A stretch of 64,000 nucleotides of DNA from Psychrobacter immobilis (GTDB lineage: Bacteria; Pseudomonadota; Gammaproteobacteria; Pseudomonadales; Moraxellaceae). Below the pieces are notes generated by a model that did no database searches, was not told the origin of the DNA, and saw only the letters and a list, made by a program, of their open reading frames with translations. The DNA lies in the NCBI GenBank assembly GCA_904846265.1, contig CAJHAA010000013.1:1-64000 (forward strand), read 5' to 3'. Positions 1 through 7,273 of the stretch are shown here, piece after piece (positions within the stretch are counted from its first letter, which is position 1; each line of letters opens with the position of its first letter). Position numbers and translations under genes: made by a program.

Positions 1-75
1 ATAGTCGCCCAACGCTTCTATCAGCATGCGAACGGCGCGTTCTTTAATCTCAGGAGTGTAGGTTTGTTTTTTCAT
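1..75 (-). CDS. IS3-family transposase OrfA, N-terminal fragment (runs off window)
   Basis: The ATG at 75-73 opens a frame reading MKKQTYTPEIKERAVRMLIE and continuing to the window edge. This is the typical start of the helix-turn-helix OrfA protein of IS3-family elements (pattern KxYTPEhKERAVRhhhE). OrfA binds the element's ends and is normally joined to the DDE-domain OrfB by programmed frameshifting; OrfB would lie outside the window. It sits just inside the element's left end, as expected for IS3. Only 25 codons are visible, so completeness and activity cannot be judged. Confidence 0.8.
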   Translation of the reverse strand, partial: MKKQTYTPEIKERAVRMLIEALGDY

Positions 76-125
76 TGTCGTATTCTCTCAGAATGTTGAG
101 TCTCCGACAATCCCGGGGCGGTTCA
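1..125 (-). mobile_element. IS3-family insertion sequence, left end only
   Basis: The element reads leftward out of the window. Its outer end is near 125, where the minus strand starts TGAACCGCCCCGGG, an end type I associate with IS3-group elements. About 50 bases inside it, at 75, an OrfA-like transposase reading frame begins. The element interrupts the glycerate kinase gene, whose normal coding sequence stops matching the family at this point. Only the first 125 bases are visible, so the group, the second end and the target-site duplication cannot be checked. Confidence 0.8.
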
Positions 126-1096
126 CTACCACAAATAGCAATGACTGGCGTATGGCTGGCTTTGGCAAGCTGACTGATGCCACCTGCCACTTTACCCATG
201 GCTGTTTGCGCATCGAGCTTACCTTCGCCAGTGATGACGAGATCAGCCTCTGCGATATGCTGCGATAAATGAGCCACCTCAGCAACTGTGTCAAAGCCTG
301 ATTTTAGCTGAGCTTGAAAGAATGTCATCATCGCGTAGCCAAGACCGCCAGCAGCGCCAGCGCCTTCGACATGTTGGCAGTCCTCATAACCGTGATGACT
401 GCACATGGTGGCAAAGTGACTGAGTGCTTTGTCTAAGGCTTTGACTTGCTCTGCACAAGCGCCTTTTTGTGGACCAAACACTGCGCTCGCACCCAAAAGA
501 CCACATAATGGATTGGTCACATCACAAGCGACTTCAAATACTGTGTCTAATACCTTTGCATGAAGATTTATATTATCAAGCCTATGTAGGCTGCCAAGTG
601 CGCCACCACCATGAGTGAGTAGAGTGTCATTGATATCGTGAAATGTGATGCCTAATGCCATTAGTATGCCAAGACCTGCATCATTGGTTGCGCTACCACC
701 TAGACCAATCACGATACGTTTAGCCCCTTCCTCTAACGCATCAGCAATCAGCTCGCCGACACCGTAACTGCTAGCAATGACAGGATTGCGTTCATCGCTT
801 GTCAGTAGATGTAATCCGCACGCTTGAGCAACTTCGATGACAGCCGTAGCGTCGGGCAATAACAAATACTTTGCCGTTATCGGTCTCATCAGTGGATCAT
901 TGACCACTACTTCTTTCCAGTGCCCACCCAATACATAAGACAGTACCGCAGATGTGCCTTCACCGCCATCTGCCATCGGCAATAACGTATAGTCAGCGTT
1001 TGGAAACACCTGACTAAAACCAGATTGAATGGCGCGGCAAACATCCAGTGCGTCTAAGCTTTCTTTAAATGAGTCGGGAGCAATTAAAATTTTCAT
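50..1096 (-). pseudogene. glycerate kinase, C-terminus replaced by IS3 sequence
   Basis: The N-terminal part is a clear glycerate kinase of the GarK/GlxK family, which phosphorylates glycerate with ATP. It starts MKILIAPDSFKESL, has a glycine-rich GGEGTS motif near residue 45, IGLGGSATNDAG near 131-142 and VITGEGKLDAQT near 287-298. The family usually has about 50 more residues after the AICG strand. Here the frame enters the insertion sequence at about 125 and ends at 50 with roughly 25 IS-encoded residues (SEPPRDCRRLN onward). The final strand and helices are therefore lost, and the product is probably inactive or unstable. It lies 20 bases downstream of the GntP-type permease, so the two form a glycerate/sugar-acid uptake and use pair. 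Calling it non-functional is inference; the disruption is visible. Confidence 0.85.
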
Positions 1097-1116
1097 GAAT
1101 GTCTCTTTGAATCTCT

Positions 1117-2475
1117 TTAAATAAATACCAAGGTTAATAACCAGATAAAGACGATGCTGGTCACGCCTTGAATACCCGTTGCCATAGAATGGGCTTTGTA
1201 AGCCTGCGCCACACTCATACGACTAAACTGACTGACAATCCAAAAAAAGCTGTCATTGGCGTGCGAGATAGTCATGGCACCTGCACCAATGGCCATCACA
1301 CAAAATACGCGACCAAGCTCACTGTCGAGACCAATTTGATCCAATAACGGCGCGATCATCGCAGAGGTGGTGACCAAGGCGACTGTGGTCGAGCCTTGTG
1401 CCGTTTTTAGAGCAGCAGAGACAATGAATGGCATAAAAATACCAAGCCCCAACGCAGACAATGTCGTACCTAAATAGTCACCAATAGGTGTTACTTTTAG
1501 CATGGCACCAAATGCACCACCTGCGCCAGTAATCAATAGGATAGGCGCTGCCACAACCAAACCTTGAGAGATGCTGTCGCTAATTTGCTGCGTTTTTTGC
1601 TCAGTGTTAATTAGCAAGAAAGACAAGAATAAACCAATCAGTAATGCCGTGAGTGGATTGCCGATGAACACTAAAATATCTGTCAACGTGCCACTGCCAA
1701 ATGGTGCACTTGGGAAGTTCGCAACAGACGATAAGCAAATCAATACGATAGGGACAATAATAGGCAAAAACGCCATTGTTGCGGACGGCATGCTGCTATA
1801 GTCGTCGCGTGTCTTCATGTTTTCAGGCAAAGTCGCTGCTGGCGCATCCAGTGCGTCGATATTGTCGGGAGCGACATTCAAGAAGCGATTGGACCACCAC
1901 CAGCCAGCCAGTACAGCAACCGCTGTCACCACCACACCGACCATAATAACCAAGCCTAAATTGGACTCTAGTCCTAAGTTACCTGCTGCGGCAATTGGAC
2001 CTGGGGTTGGTGGTACAAAGGTATGAGTTGCGTATAAGCCTGTCGCTAAGGCAATGCTCATCGCCACACTGGATACGTGTAAACGCTCGGCCAATGTTTC
2101 TTTTAATGAGTTTAAAATAATATAGCCAGAGTCACAGAATACTGGCACTGAAACCACAGCACCAACGATAGACATGGTCAAAGTAGGGAAGCGAGGTCCC
2201 AAAACTTTGATGACCGTTTCTGCCATTACAATGGCGGCGCCTGTTTTTTCAAGGATTAGCCCTATGATAGTACCGAAGACAATAACCAGACCGATGTAAC
2301 CTAAAATACCGCCAAAGCCATCAGAGATGGTTTTAGCAACGGTATTAAGCGGCACTTGGTAAAATAGCGCTACTAAAAAGGCTGATAATATCAATACTAA
2401 AAAAGGATGCCACTTTAACTTTGCTGTGGCAAAAATAATAAAAAGAATGGTCAGCACAAGCCAAAATACGATCAT
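1117..2475 (-). CDS. GntP-family gluconate/glycerate-type permease
   Basis: This is a 452-residue, highly hydrophobic inner-membrane protein of the GntP (gluconate:H+ symporter) family, with about 12 to 14 membrane segments. Family landmarks are FCDSGY at 113-118 and the proline-rich HTFVPPTPGP loop near 151-160. Length is typical (about 440-460). GntP members carry gluconate, related sugar acids or glycerate. The glycerate kinase gene directly downstream suggests glycerate as the substrate here, but that is inference from context. With the kinase broken by an insertion sequence, the permease may now lack its metabolic partner. An inverted repeat at 2514-2553 lies just upstream and could be an operator. 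Confidence 0.9.
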   Translation of the reverse strand: MIVFWLVLTILFIIFATAKLKWHPFLVLILSAFLVALFYQVPLNTVAKTISDGFGGILGYIGLVIVFGTIIGLILEKTGAAIVMAETVIKVLGPRFPTLTMSIVGAVVSVPVFCDSGYIILNSLKETLAERLHVSSVAMSIALATGLYATHTFVPPTPGPIAAAGNLGLESNLGLVIMVGVVVTAVAVLAGWWWSNRFLNVAPDNIDALDAPAATLPENMKTRDDYSSMPSATMAFLPIIVPIVLICLSSVANFPSAPFGSGTLTDILVFIGNPLTALLIGLFLSFLLINTEQKTQQISDSISQGLVVAAPILLITGAGGAFGAMLKVTPIGDYLGTTLSALGLGIFMPFIVSAALKTAQGSTTVALVTTSAMIAPLLDQIGLDSELGRVFCVMAIGAGAMTISHANDSFFWIVSQFSRMSVAQAYKAHSMATGIQGVTSIVFIWLLTLVFI

Positions 2476-2513
2476 TACTGTCTCTACATGTAGGGTTGAT
2501 AGCGATAATTGTG

Positions 2514-2553
2514 GATGCTGCTACTGAGCTATTATTTCATTGATAGCAGCATC
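2514..2553. promoter_or_regulatory. 10-bp inverted repeat between gntP-type gene and cobT
   Basis: GATGCTGCTA at 2514-2523 is matched by TAGCAGCATC at 2544-2553 with a 20-base spacer. It lies 39 bases upstream of the permease ATG and about 150 bases upstream of cobT. The position suits an operator or a leader hairpin for the permease transcript. No known consensus was recognised, so its function is unassigned. Confidence 0.4.
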
Positions 2554-2701
2554 AATAGGTATATGGATTTTTAAAGGGGCATATTCTATAGTAAATCCAA
2601 GCTGCTAGGGAATCTATTCGGCTCATATTTTATTTTATTCATGGTAAAGCTTAGATACTCTGCTAGTATGTGCTTTTTGCTTCACACGTACCATTATCAG
2701 G

Positions 2702-3754
2702 ATGCCTACCTTGACCATATTTACTGCGCCTACTATCGCCAATATAGAAAATGATGAATTACGTCAGCAGCTACAGCAGATTATAGACCTAAAAACCAAG
2801 CCGCTGGGCGCGCTTGGGCGAATAGAGGCACTCGCTGTGCAGTTGGGCATGATTCAAGGAACGATCACACCGCATATTGAGCAAGCGCAAATACGAGTGT
2901 TTGCGGCAGACCATGGTTTGACTAAGCATGGTACATCAGCGTTTCCTAGTGCTGTCACTGCGCAAATGGTTCATAATTTTTTGCAAGGCGGTGCCGCCAT
3001 CAACGTACTGGCACGCCAGCATAATATTGAGTTAAAGGTTGTTGATGCTGGGGTGGATGCCGACTTTGCTCCTCATCCAAAATTGCTAGATTACAAGGTT
3101 CGCCATGGTAGCCGAGACGCGCTAACAGAGCCTGCAATGACAGAAATAGAGTGTTTAGCAGCGCTAGAAAACGGCATGAAAGTCGTCAAGGATCTAGCGG
3201 GTAATCTGTTGATTGTTGGGGAGATGGGTATTGGTAATACTTCGGCGGCGAGTCTCTTGCTGGCGAGATTGGGCAATTTTCCCATTGCTGATTGTATTGG
3301 TCGCGGCACAGGGCTTGATGATGCGGGATTAGAGCATAAGACGGATGTTTTGACGCAAGTATTAGAGCGTCATCAACAGGCACAAGCACCGTTTGATGTA
3401 CTCGCTGCATTGGGCGGGCTTGAAATTGCCATGATGGCGGGTGCGCTGATTCAGGCTGCTAGTGAACGGCGTATTCTCCTGATTGACGGTTTTATTGCCA
3501 GTAGCGCATTATTGGTGGCTGAACGCCTAGCGCCCGGTGTTGCTCAATACGCGGTCTTTGCTCATCATTCTGTTGAGCCGGGGCACGCGCATTTATTGAA
3601 ATCACTAAATGCTGAGCCTTTACTTAATATGGGCATGCGCTTAGGCGAGGGTAGCGGGGCTGCGCTCGCGTATCCATTGTTGCAATCCGCTTGCGCCATT
3701 ATCAATGAGATGGCAAGCTTTAGTGACGCCGGTATCAGTGAGCAAAACAACTGA
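2702..3754 (+). CDS. cobT: nicotinate-nucleotide-dimethylbenzimidazole phosphoribosyltransferase
   Basis: CobT makes alpha-ribazole 5'-phosphate from nicotinate mononucleotide and dimethylbenzimidazole, in the nucleotide-loop (lower-ligand) branch of cobalamin synthesis. The 350-residue product has the family length. It shows KPLGALGRIE near 33-42, FAADHG near 67-72, GEMGIGNTSAA at 173-183, and a C-terminal GEGSGAALA segment that contains the catalytic glutamate region. The gene overlaps cobS by one base (TGATG), indicating translational coupling. It starts with ATG after a weak AGG. No cobalamin riboswitch box was found in the 226 bases upstream. Confidence 0.95.
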   Translation: MPTLTIFTAPTIANIENDELRQQLQQIIDLKTKPLGALGRIEALAVQLGMIQGTITPHIEQAQIRVFAADHGLTKHGTSAFPSAVTAQMVHNFLQGGAAINVLARQHNIELKVVDAGVDADFAPHPKLLDYKVRHGSRDALTEPAMTEIECLAALENGMKVVKDLAGNLLIVGEMGIGNTSAASLLLARLGNFPIADCIGRGTGLDDAGLEHKTDVLTQVLERHQQAQAPFDVLAALGGLEIAMMAGALIQAASERRILLIDGFIASSALLVAERLAPGVAQYAVFAHHSVEPGHAHLLKSLNAEPLLNMGMRLGEGSGAALAYPLLQSACAIINEMASFSDAGISEQNN

Positions 3755-4626
3755 TGTCACAATCATTAAACAAACCATCAAATCAGCCATCAAATCAGCC
3801 ATCCTCGCCTAGACGAACCCTTGCTCAATTGATAAAGCATGAATGGATATTGTTACTGGTTGCTGTTCAATTTTTAACCCGAATACCTGTACCGTCATTT
3901 AAGCATTATGATCCGCAATGGTTGCATCAAAGCAGTCGCCATTTTCCCGCAGTCGGTTTACTGGTGGGCTTACTCTGTGCTGGCTTGTTTTGGCTGGGCA
4001 GTCTCTTATTTACGCCCCTAGTTGCTGCAGCGCTGAGCACAGCTTTTGGAATTAAACTGACGGGCGCTTTTCATGAAGATGGTCTGGCGGATAGCTGTGA
4101 CGGTCTCGGCGGTGGTCTGACTCGCGAGCGAACACTGACTATTATGAAAGACTCACGCCTAGGTACTTATGGTGTATTAGGTTTGGTATCGGCGTTATTA
4201 CTCAAAATTAGCTTACTTGCCTCGATGCCCATACCGATAGCTGTCATCGCGCTTATCATAGGACATACCGCGTCGCGTTTACTTTGCATTAGCCTGCTGT
4301 CTTTACTGCCTTATGGTGGAGAGATAGAACACGCAAAAGCCAAACCGATGGCGCAGCAGTTGACGCCAATACAAGGGCTATATAGCAGTGGCTGGCTGAT
4401 ATTGGCTATTATTTTAGTCGCCCTTATATTTCCCAATACGATGCAGCAGATTGGGCTTGCTCAATGGTTGTTAGCCATGATACTGGCGCTGATAGCCACT
4501 AACTACATGCGACGTTTATTGCGCAGGCGCTTGGATGGTTACACGGGTGACGGGCTTGGCGCCACACAGCAGCTTAGCGAAATCGCCATTTATATTGGAC
4601 TGGCCGCTTCTATACCCTTTATTTAA
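3754..4626 (+). CDS. cobS: adenosylcobinamide-GDP ribazoletransferase (cobalamin synthase)
   Basis: CobS joins adenosylcobinamide-GDP to alpha-ribazole(-phosphate), the penultimate or last step of cobalamin assembly, in the inner membrane. The 290-residue protein has the signature HEDGLADSCDGLGGG at 107-121 followed by KDSRLGTYG near 132-140, plus several membrane helices. It has an N-terminal extension of about 20 residues made of a repeated NQPS unit (12-base repeat at 3769-3804). The family usually starts close to the first membrane helix. The gene is coupled to cobT by a one-base overlap and followed closely by cobC. Confidence 0.95.
   Translation: MSQSLNKPSNQPSNQPSSPRRTLAQLIKHEWILLLVAVQFLTRIPVPSFKHYDPQWLHQSSRHFPAVGLLVGLLCAGLFWLGSLLFTPLVAAALSTAFGIKLTGAFHEDGLADSCDGLGGGLTRERTLTIMKDSRLGTYGVLGLVSALLLKISLLASMPIPIAVIALIIGHTASRLLCISLLSLLPYGGEIEHAKAKPMAQQLTPIQGLYSSGWLILAIILVALIFPNTMQQIGLAQWLLAMILALIATNYMRRLLRRRLDGYTGDGLGATQQLSEIAIYIGLAASIPFI
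3769..3804 (+). repeat. 12-bp in-frame tandem repeat (x3) in the start of cobS
   Basis: Three consecutive 12-base units (AACAAACCATCA, AATCAGCCATCA, AATCAGCCATCC) encode NKPS-NQPS-NQPS. The unit length is a multiple of three, so gain or loss would lengthen or shorten the CobS N-terminal tail without breaking the frame. Confidence 0.8.
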
Positions 4627-4657
4627 ATCAAATCGTCAACAAGGACCATACTCATTC

Positions 4658-5209
4658 ATGATTCTCTATATTTGGCGTCATCCCAAACCGATGAATACTG
4701 AAGGAATTTGTATTGGACAAACTGATATCGGCGTCGATAAACGTAAGTTGAAACGTCTTGCCAATAAAATCGAACGCTTTGTGCGTTTGCATAAATTACC
4801 AAAAACAATTTGGGTCAGCCCCTTACAACGTTCACTAAAGGTTGGGAAAATATTAGCGCAACGTGGTTTTGAGTGTCGAGTCGCACCTGAATTGGCTGAG
4901 ATTAATTTTGGCGAATGGGATGGATGTCGGTGGGAGCAAATCACCAAGCAAGAGATTGATGAGTGGTGTAACAATTTTACCCATTTTGCGCCCAGTCATG
5001 GAGAGAGCTTGCAGCAGCTATTTGAGCGTGTTGAAGGTTGGTTGGTTAAGGTTTCAGCTGAACAAGAAGATAGCCCAGTATTAGTCATCGGTCATGCAGG
5101 CTGGATAAGTACAGCCAAGATAATAGCTGCTGACCAAGAAGTGCCGAAAACAGCCGCTGAGTGGCCGCGCTCTGTCGCATATCTGTCCTGTAATCGTATT
5201 GATATTTAA
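4658..5209 (+). CDS. cobC: alpha-ribazole phosphatase, histidine phosphatase family
   Basis: This 183-residue phosphoglycerate-mutase-like phosphatase probably removes the 5'-phosphate of alpha-ribazole (or of cobalamin 5'-phosphate), completing the cobT-cobS pathway. The catalytic RHP is at residues 7-9, with supporting Arg in SPLQRS near 54-59, Glu in EINFGEWDG near 81-89, and the second His in VIGHAGW at 143-149. I start it at ATG 4658, preceded by AAGGACC. The open frame extends 41 codons upstream into cobS, but that stretch shows no family similarity. Histidine phosphatases are promiscuous; the CobC call rests mainly on the operon. Confidence 0.88.
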   Translation: MILYIWRHPKPMNTEGICIGQTDIGVDKRKLKRLANKIERFVRLHKLPKTIWVSPLQRSLKVGKILAQRGFECRVAPELAEINFGEWDGCRWEQITKQEIDEWCNNFTHFAPSHGESLQQLFERVEGWLVKVSAEQEDSPVLVIGHAGWISTAKIIAADQEVPKTAAEWPRSVAYLSCNRIDI

Positions 5210-5213
5210 TTAA

Positions 5214-5240
5214 AAAAACGGCCCTTATGTTGACCGTTTT
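5214..5240 (+). terminator. possible weak terminator after cobC
   Basis: AAAACGG at 5215-5221 pairs with CCGTTTT at 5234-5240 across a 12-base loop, just after the cobC stop. The stem is short and AT-rich, so the call is tentative. It could also serve the convergent small gene at 5287-5535. Confidence 0.4.
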
Positions 5241-5286
5241 TAAATTTTGAATGCTTTTGAGTGCTTTTGAATAATTTAGGAGGCTG

Positions 5287-5535
5287 CTAGCTTTCAGCTT
5301 GTAGCTCATCGATTTTTTCAAAATAGGCTCTCTCGTTTTCTGCTAATCCTAGGTTCGAATCAAAGCTCACATAAATGCCTCTATCATCCAGTGTTGCATA
5401 CCAGTGGTCTGCATCATTATCGGTTAGGATTTGAAAGTATTTATTATTAACGATTCTACCCACCTTATAAATTTCACCTTCGCTATAAAAATGATTACCT
5501 TGGGTACAGCGTAATTTGTCGTCAGTATTTATCAT
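5287..5535 (-). CDS. small hypothetical protein (82 aa)
   Basis: The frame encodes an 82-residue, acidic, soluble-looking protein with no signal peptide and no membrane segment. It is rich in aromatic and charged residues (GEIYKVGRIVNN, DADHWYATLDD). The pattern of short alternating strands suggests a small beta-barrel of the SH3-like kind often seen in phage or plasmid accessory proteins, but I do not recognise a family. It lies alone between the convergent cob operon and rplI. Its upstream region has no strong ribosome binding site. Its amino-acid composition looks like a real protein. Confidence 0.6.
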   Translation of the reverse strand: MINTDDKLRCTQGNHFYSEGEIYKVGRIVNNKYFQILTDNDADHWYATLDDRGIYVSFDSNLGLAENERAYFEKIDELQAES

Positions 5536-5745
5536 GTCATTGCAGCCTATCGTTATCTAAATAAAATCTATCAATCAAATACAACGAGCATATCAACTCA
5601 GGTGACAATAATAAAGATGACTTTATAGGTAGTATCTTATTGTTAAGTATAGGCTTTCCAAGCTATTTATTACAAATAGTTGCTATAGTATATCACTGCA
5701 CAGTATACCTGATAAAATCATCAATTAAGCGCGATAGCAAAACGC

Positions 5746-5780
5746 AAAAAAGCCAGCAACATGACGTTACTGGCTTTTTT
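5746..5780 (-). terminator. intrinsic terminator of the rpsF-rpsR-rplI operon
   Basis: The sequence AAAAAAGCCAGCAAC - ATGAC - GTTACTGGCTTTTTT forms a stem flanked by A and T tracts 26 bases downstream of the rplI stop. It is the expected operon terminator and could work in both directions. Confidence 0.9.
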
Positions 5781-5805
5781 AGACTGGATCTAGATATTCA
5801 AAAAA

Positions 5806-6315
5806 TTACTCTTCTGAATAATCTTCGTTCTCGTCTTCAACTTCTGTTGCTGACTCTTCGTTGTCGCCATCTTCAGAAAGAATGGTAACTAGAATAGTAG
5901 CGGTAACGTCATGATGTAGTTGGATATCAACATTGTATTCGCCAACTTGACGTAAAGTGCCTTCAGGAAGCTTGATTTCAGCACGGTCTACTTCTAGACC
6001 TGAGTTAGTCAATGCTTCAGCAATATCACGAGTACCGATAGAGCCGAATAGCTTGCCTTCGTCGCCTGATTTAGCACGCATGATGACATTAACGTCAGTT
6101 AGCGCATCAGCACGTTCTTGAGCAACAGCTACTTCTTTGGCTTCTTCAGCTTCAAGCTCGGCACGACGTGCTTCGAACTTTTCAATGTTAGCTGCAGTAG
6201 CAGGTAGTGCTTTACCCAAAGGGATAAGAAAGTTACGTCCGTAACCTGGTTTCACATCGACAGTTTCACCGAGTTTACCAAGGTTGACGATACGCTGTAA
6301 CAAAATAATTTGCAT
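5806..6315 (-). CDS. rplI: 50S ribosomal protein L9
   Basis: L9 binds 23S rRNA at the base of the L1 stalk and helps maintain reading frame. The product has the canonical start [17 protein letters not shown] and the [11 protein letters not shown] motif at residues 22-32, followed by the long connecting helix and the C-terminal RNA-binding domain. At 169 residues it is about 20 longer than E. coli L9, because of an acidic tail ([19 protein letters not shown]). It is the last gene of the ribosomal protein operon and lies 26 bases after rpsR. Confidence 0.98.
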   Translation of the reverse strand: MQIILLQRIVNLGKLGETVDVKPGYGRNFLIPLGKALPATAANIEKFEARRAELEAEEAKEVAVAQERADALTDVNVIMRAKSGDEGKLFGSIGTRDIAEALTNSGLEVDRAEIKLPEGTLRQVGEYNVDIQLHHDVTATILVTILSEDGDNEESATEVEDENEDYSEE

Positions 6316-6341
6316 GAGTCATTCCTAGTTAAAATTAACGG

Positions 6342-6572
6342 TTAACCCTGATGGTTATCAGTGTATGGAAGTAGCGATAAATAACGAGCTTGCTTGATAG
6401 CAGTAGCTAGTTGACGCTGATATTTAGTAGATGTACCGGTAATGCGGCTTGGTACGATTTTACCATTATCACTGATGTACTGTTTTAGCAATTCAACATC
6501 TTTATAATCGATGTGAGTGATGCCTTCAGCAGTGAAACGGCAGAATTTGCGACGGCGATAGAAACGTGCCAT
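6342..6572 (-). CDS. rpsR: 30S ribosomal protein S18
   Basis: This is a 76-residue basic protein with the family core YRRRKFCRF at the N-terminus and the [24 protein letters not shown] block at about 42-65. S18 forms a heterodimer with S6 on the central domain of 16S rRNA, and the same complex represses the operon through the rpsF leader. It lies 16 bases after rpsF. There is no priB gene between rpsF and rpsR, unlike in E. coli. Confidence 0.98.
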   Translation of the reverse strand: MARFYRRRKFCRFTAEGITHIDYKDVELLKQYISDNGKIVPSRITGTSTKYQRQLATAIKQARYLSLLPYTDNHQG

Positions 6573-6588
6573 GAGTATTCTCCTTTAA

Positions 6589-6993
6589 TTAGTCTTCACT
6601 GTTGTCGTTGTCGTCATTATCGTTTTCACGACTGTCTGGACGACGAGTAGTTGCTTTGCGTGCGCGTTTTTCATCGGCATTCTTGGCTAACTGCGACTCT
6701 TCAGTGACAGCGTCGTCACGGCGCATAACTAGACTACGAATGATCGCGTCGTTATAACGGAATAATTCTTCAAGTTCAGCTAAAGTTTCACCGTCAGTTT
6801 CAATGTTGAAAAGAACGTAGTGAGCTTTGTGAATCTTGTTGATTGGATATGCCAATTGACGGCGGCCCCAATCTTCTAAACGATGGATAACACCGTTGTT
6901 GTCTTGAACTAACTTGATGTAGCGCTCAACCATGCCGACCACTTGGTCGCTTTGGTCTGGGTGTACAAGTAACACCAGTTCGTAATGTCGCAT
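6589..6993 (-). CDS. rpsF: 30S ribosomal protein S6
   Basis: The protein starts [18 protein letters not shown] and contains the GRRQLAYPI motif at about 43-52, both diagnostic of S6. The ferredoxin-like core ends near residue 100. It is followed by a highly charged tail ending [11 protein letters not shown], reminiscent of the glutamate tail that RimK extends in E. coli S6. It is the first gene of the operon and carries the autoregulatory leader at 6999-7044. Confidence 0.98.
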   Translation of the reverse strand: MRHYELVLLVHPDQSDQVVGMVERYIKLVQDNNGVIHRLEDWGRRQLAYPINKIHKAHYVLFNIETDGETLAELEELFRYNDAIIRSLVMRRDDAVTEESQLAKNADEKRARKATTRRPDSRENDNDDNDNSED

Positions 6994-6998
6994 TATGA

Positions 6999-7044
6999 CT
7001 CCTTACGGATTAGTAGCTATTAACCCTATGTTAATAGCAAGGAG
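6999..7044 (-). promoter_or_regulatory. S6:S18-binding autoregulatory leader of rpsF
   Basis: In the RNA, CUCCUU (complement of 7039-7044) pairs with AAGGAG (complement of 6999-7004), which is the rpsF Shine-Dalgarno sequence. Between them sits a perfect 9-bp hairpin, GCUAUUAAC-AUAGG-GUUAAUAGC (7016-7038), and on the 3' side an unpaired UACUAAUCCGU. The CCG is at 7006-7008. A hairpin plus a bulged CCG near the ribosome binding site is the hallmark of the conserved leader bound by the S6:S18 complex, which represses its own translation. The structure is drawn by eye and binding is inferred. Confidence 0.78.
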
Positions 7045-7120
7045 ATTTATAAGGTAAGCCCGATTTCTAGCTATTATTATGAAAAATAATAAGAAATAAG
7101 CTTAGTTTATAAAGCGCCGT

Positions 7121-7149
7121 ATTATAACAGTACTTAGCAACTAATACAA
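7121..7149 (-). promoter_or_regulatory. predicted sigma-70 promoter of the rpsF operon
   Basis: On the minus strand, TTGTAT (7149-7144) is separated by 17 bases from a perfect TATAAT (7126-7121) with an upstream TG. Transcription would start near 7113, giving a leader of about 120 nt that contains the S6:S18 element. Confidence 0.6.
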
Positions 7150-7209
7150 AGATTAATCACTGAGCCACCTTTAATAAATTATAACAATAATTAGAAATGC
7201 TCGGTTAAT

Positions 7210-7239
7210 AAAAAAGCAGCGATATCACGCTGCTTTTTT
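7210..7239 (-). terminator. intrinsic terminator of the GYF_2/RDD gene
   Basis: AAAAAAGCAGCG - ATATCA - CGCTGCTTTTTT, a perfect stem with a T tract 35 bases beyond the stop codon of the gene at 7274-8269. Confidence 0.9.
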
Positions 7240-7273
7240 ATCAAAACAATAAGATGGATTGTTAATAAACAAG

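Noticed and set aside
2476..2701. Cobalamin riboswitch before cobT
   Set aside because: No B12-box-like GCCACTG segment or nested stems were found; the region is too short and AT-rich for the full element.
4535..4657. N-terminal extension of CobC
   Set aside because: The open frame runs upstream into cobS, but the family begins at the ATG at 4658 with a ribosome binding site; the extra 41 codons overlap cobS in another frame.
5348..5367. tRNA T-arm-like sequence GGTTCGAATC
   Set aside because: The flanking bases do not pair (CTAGG against CAAAG), and no acceptor, D or anticodon arm is found around it. It lies within the small gene at 5287-5535.
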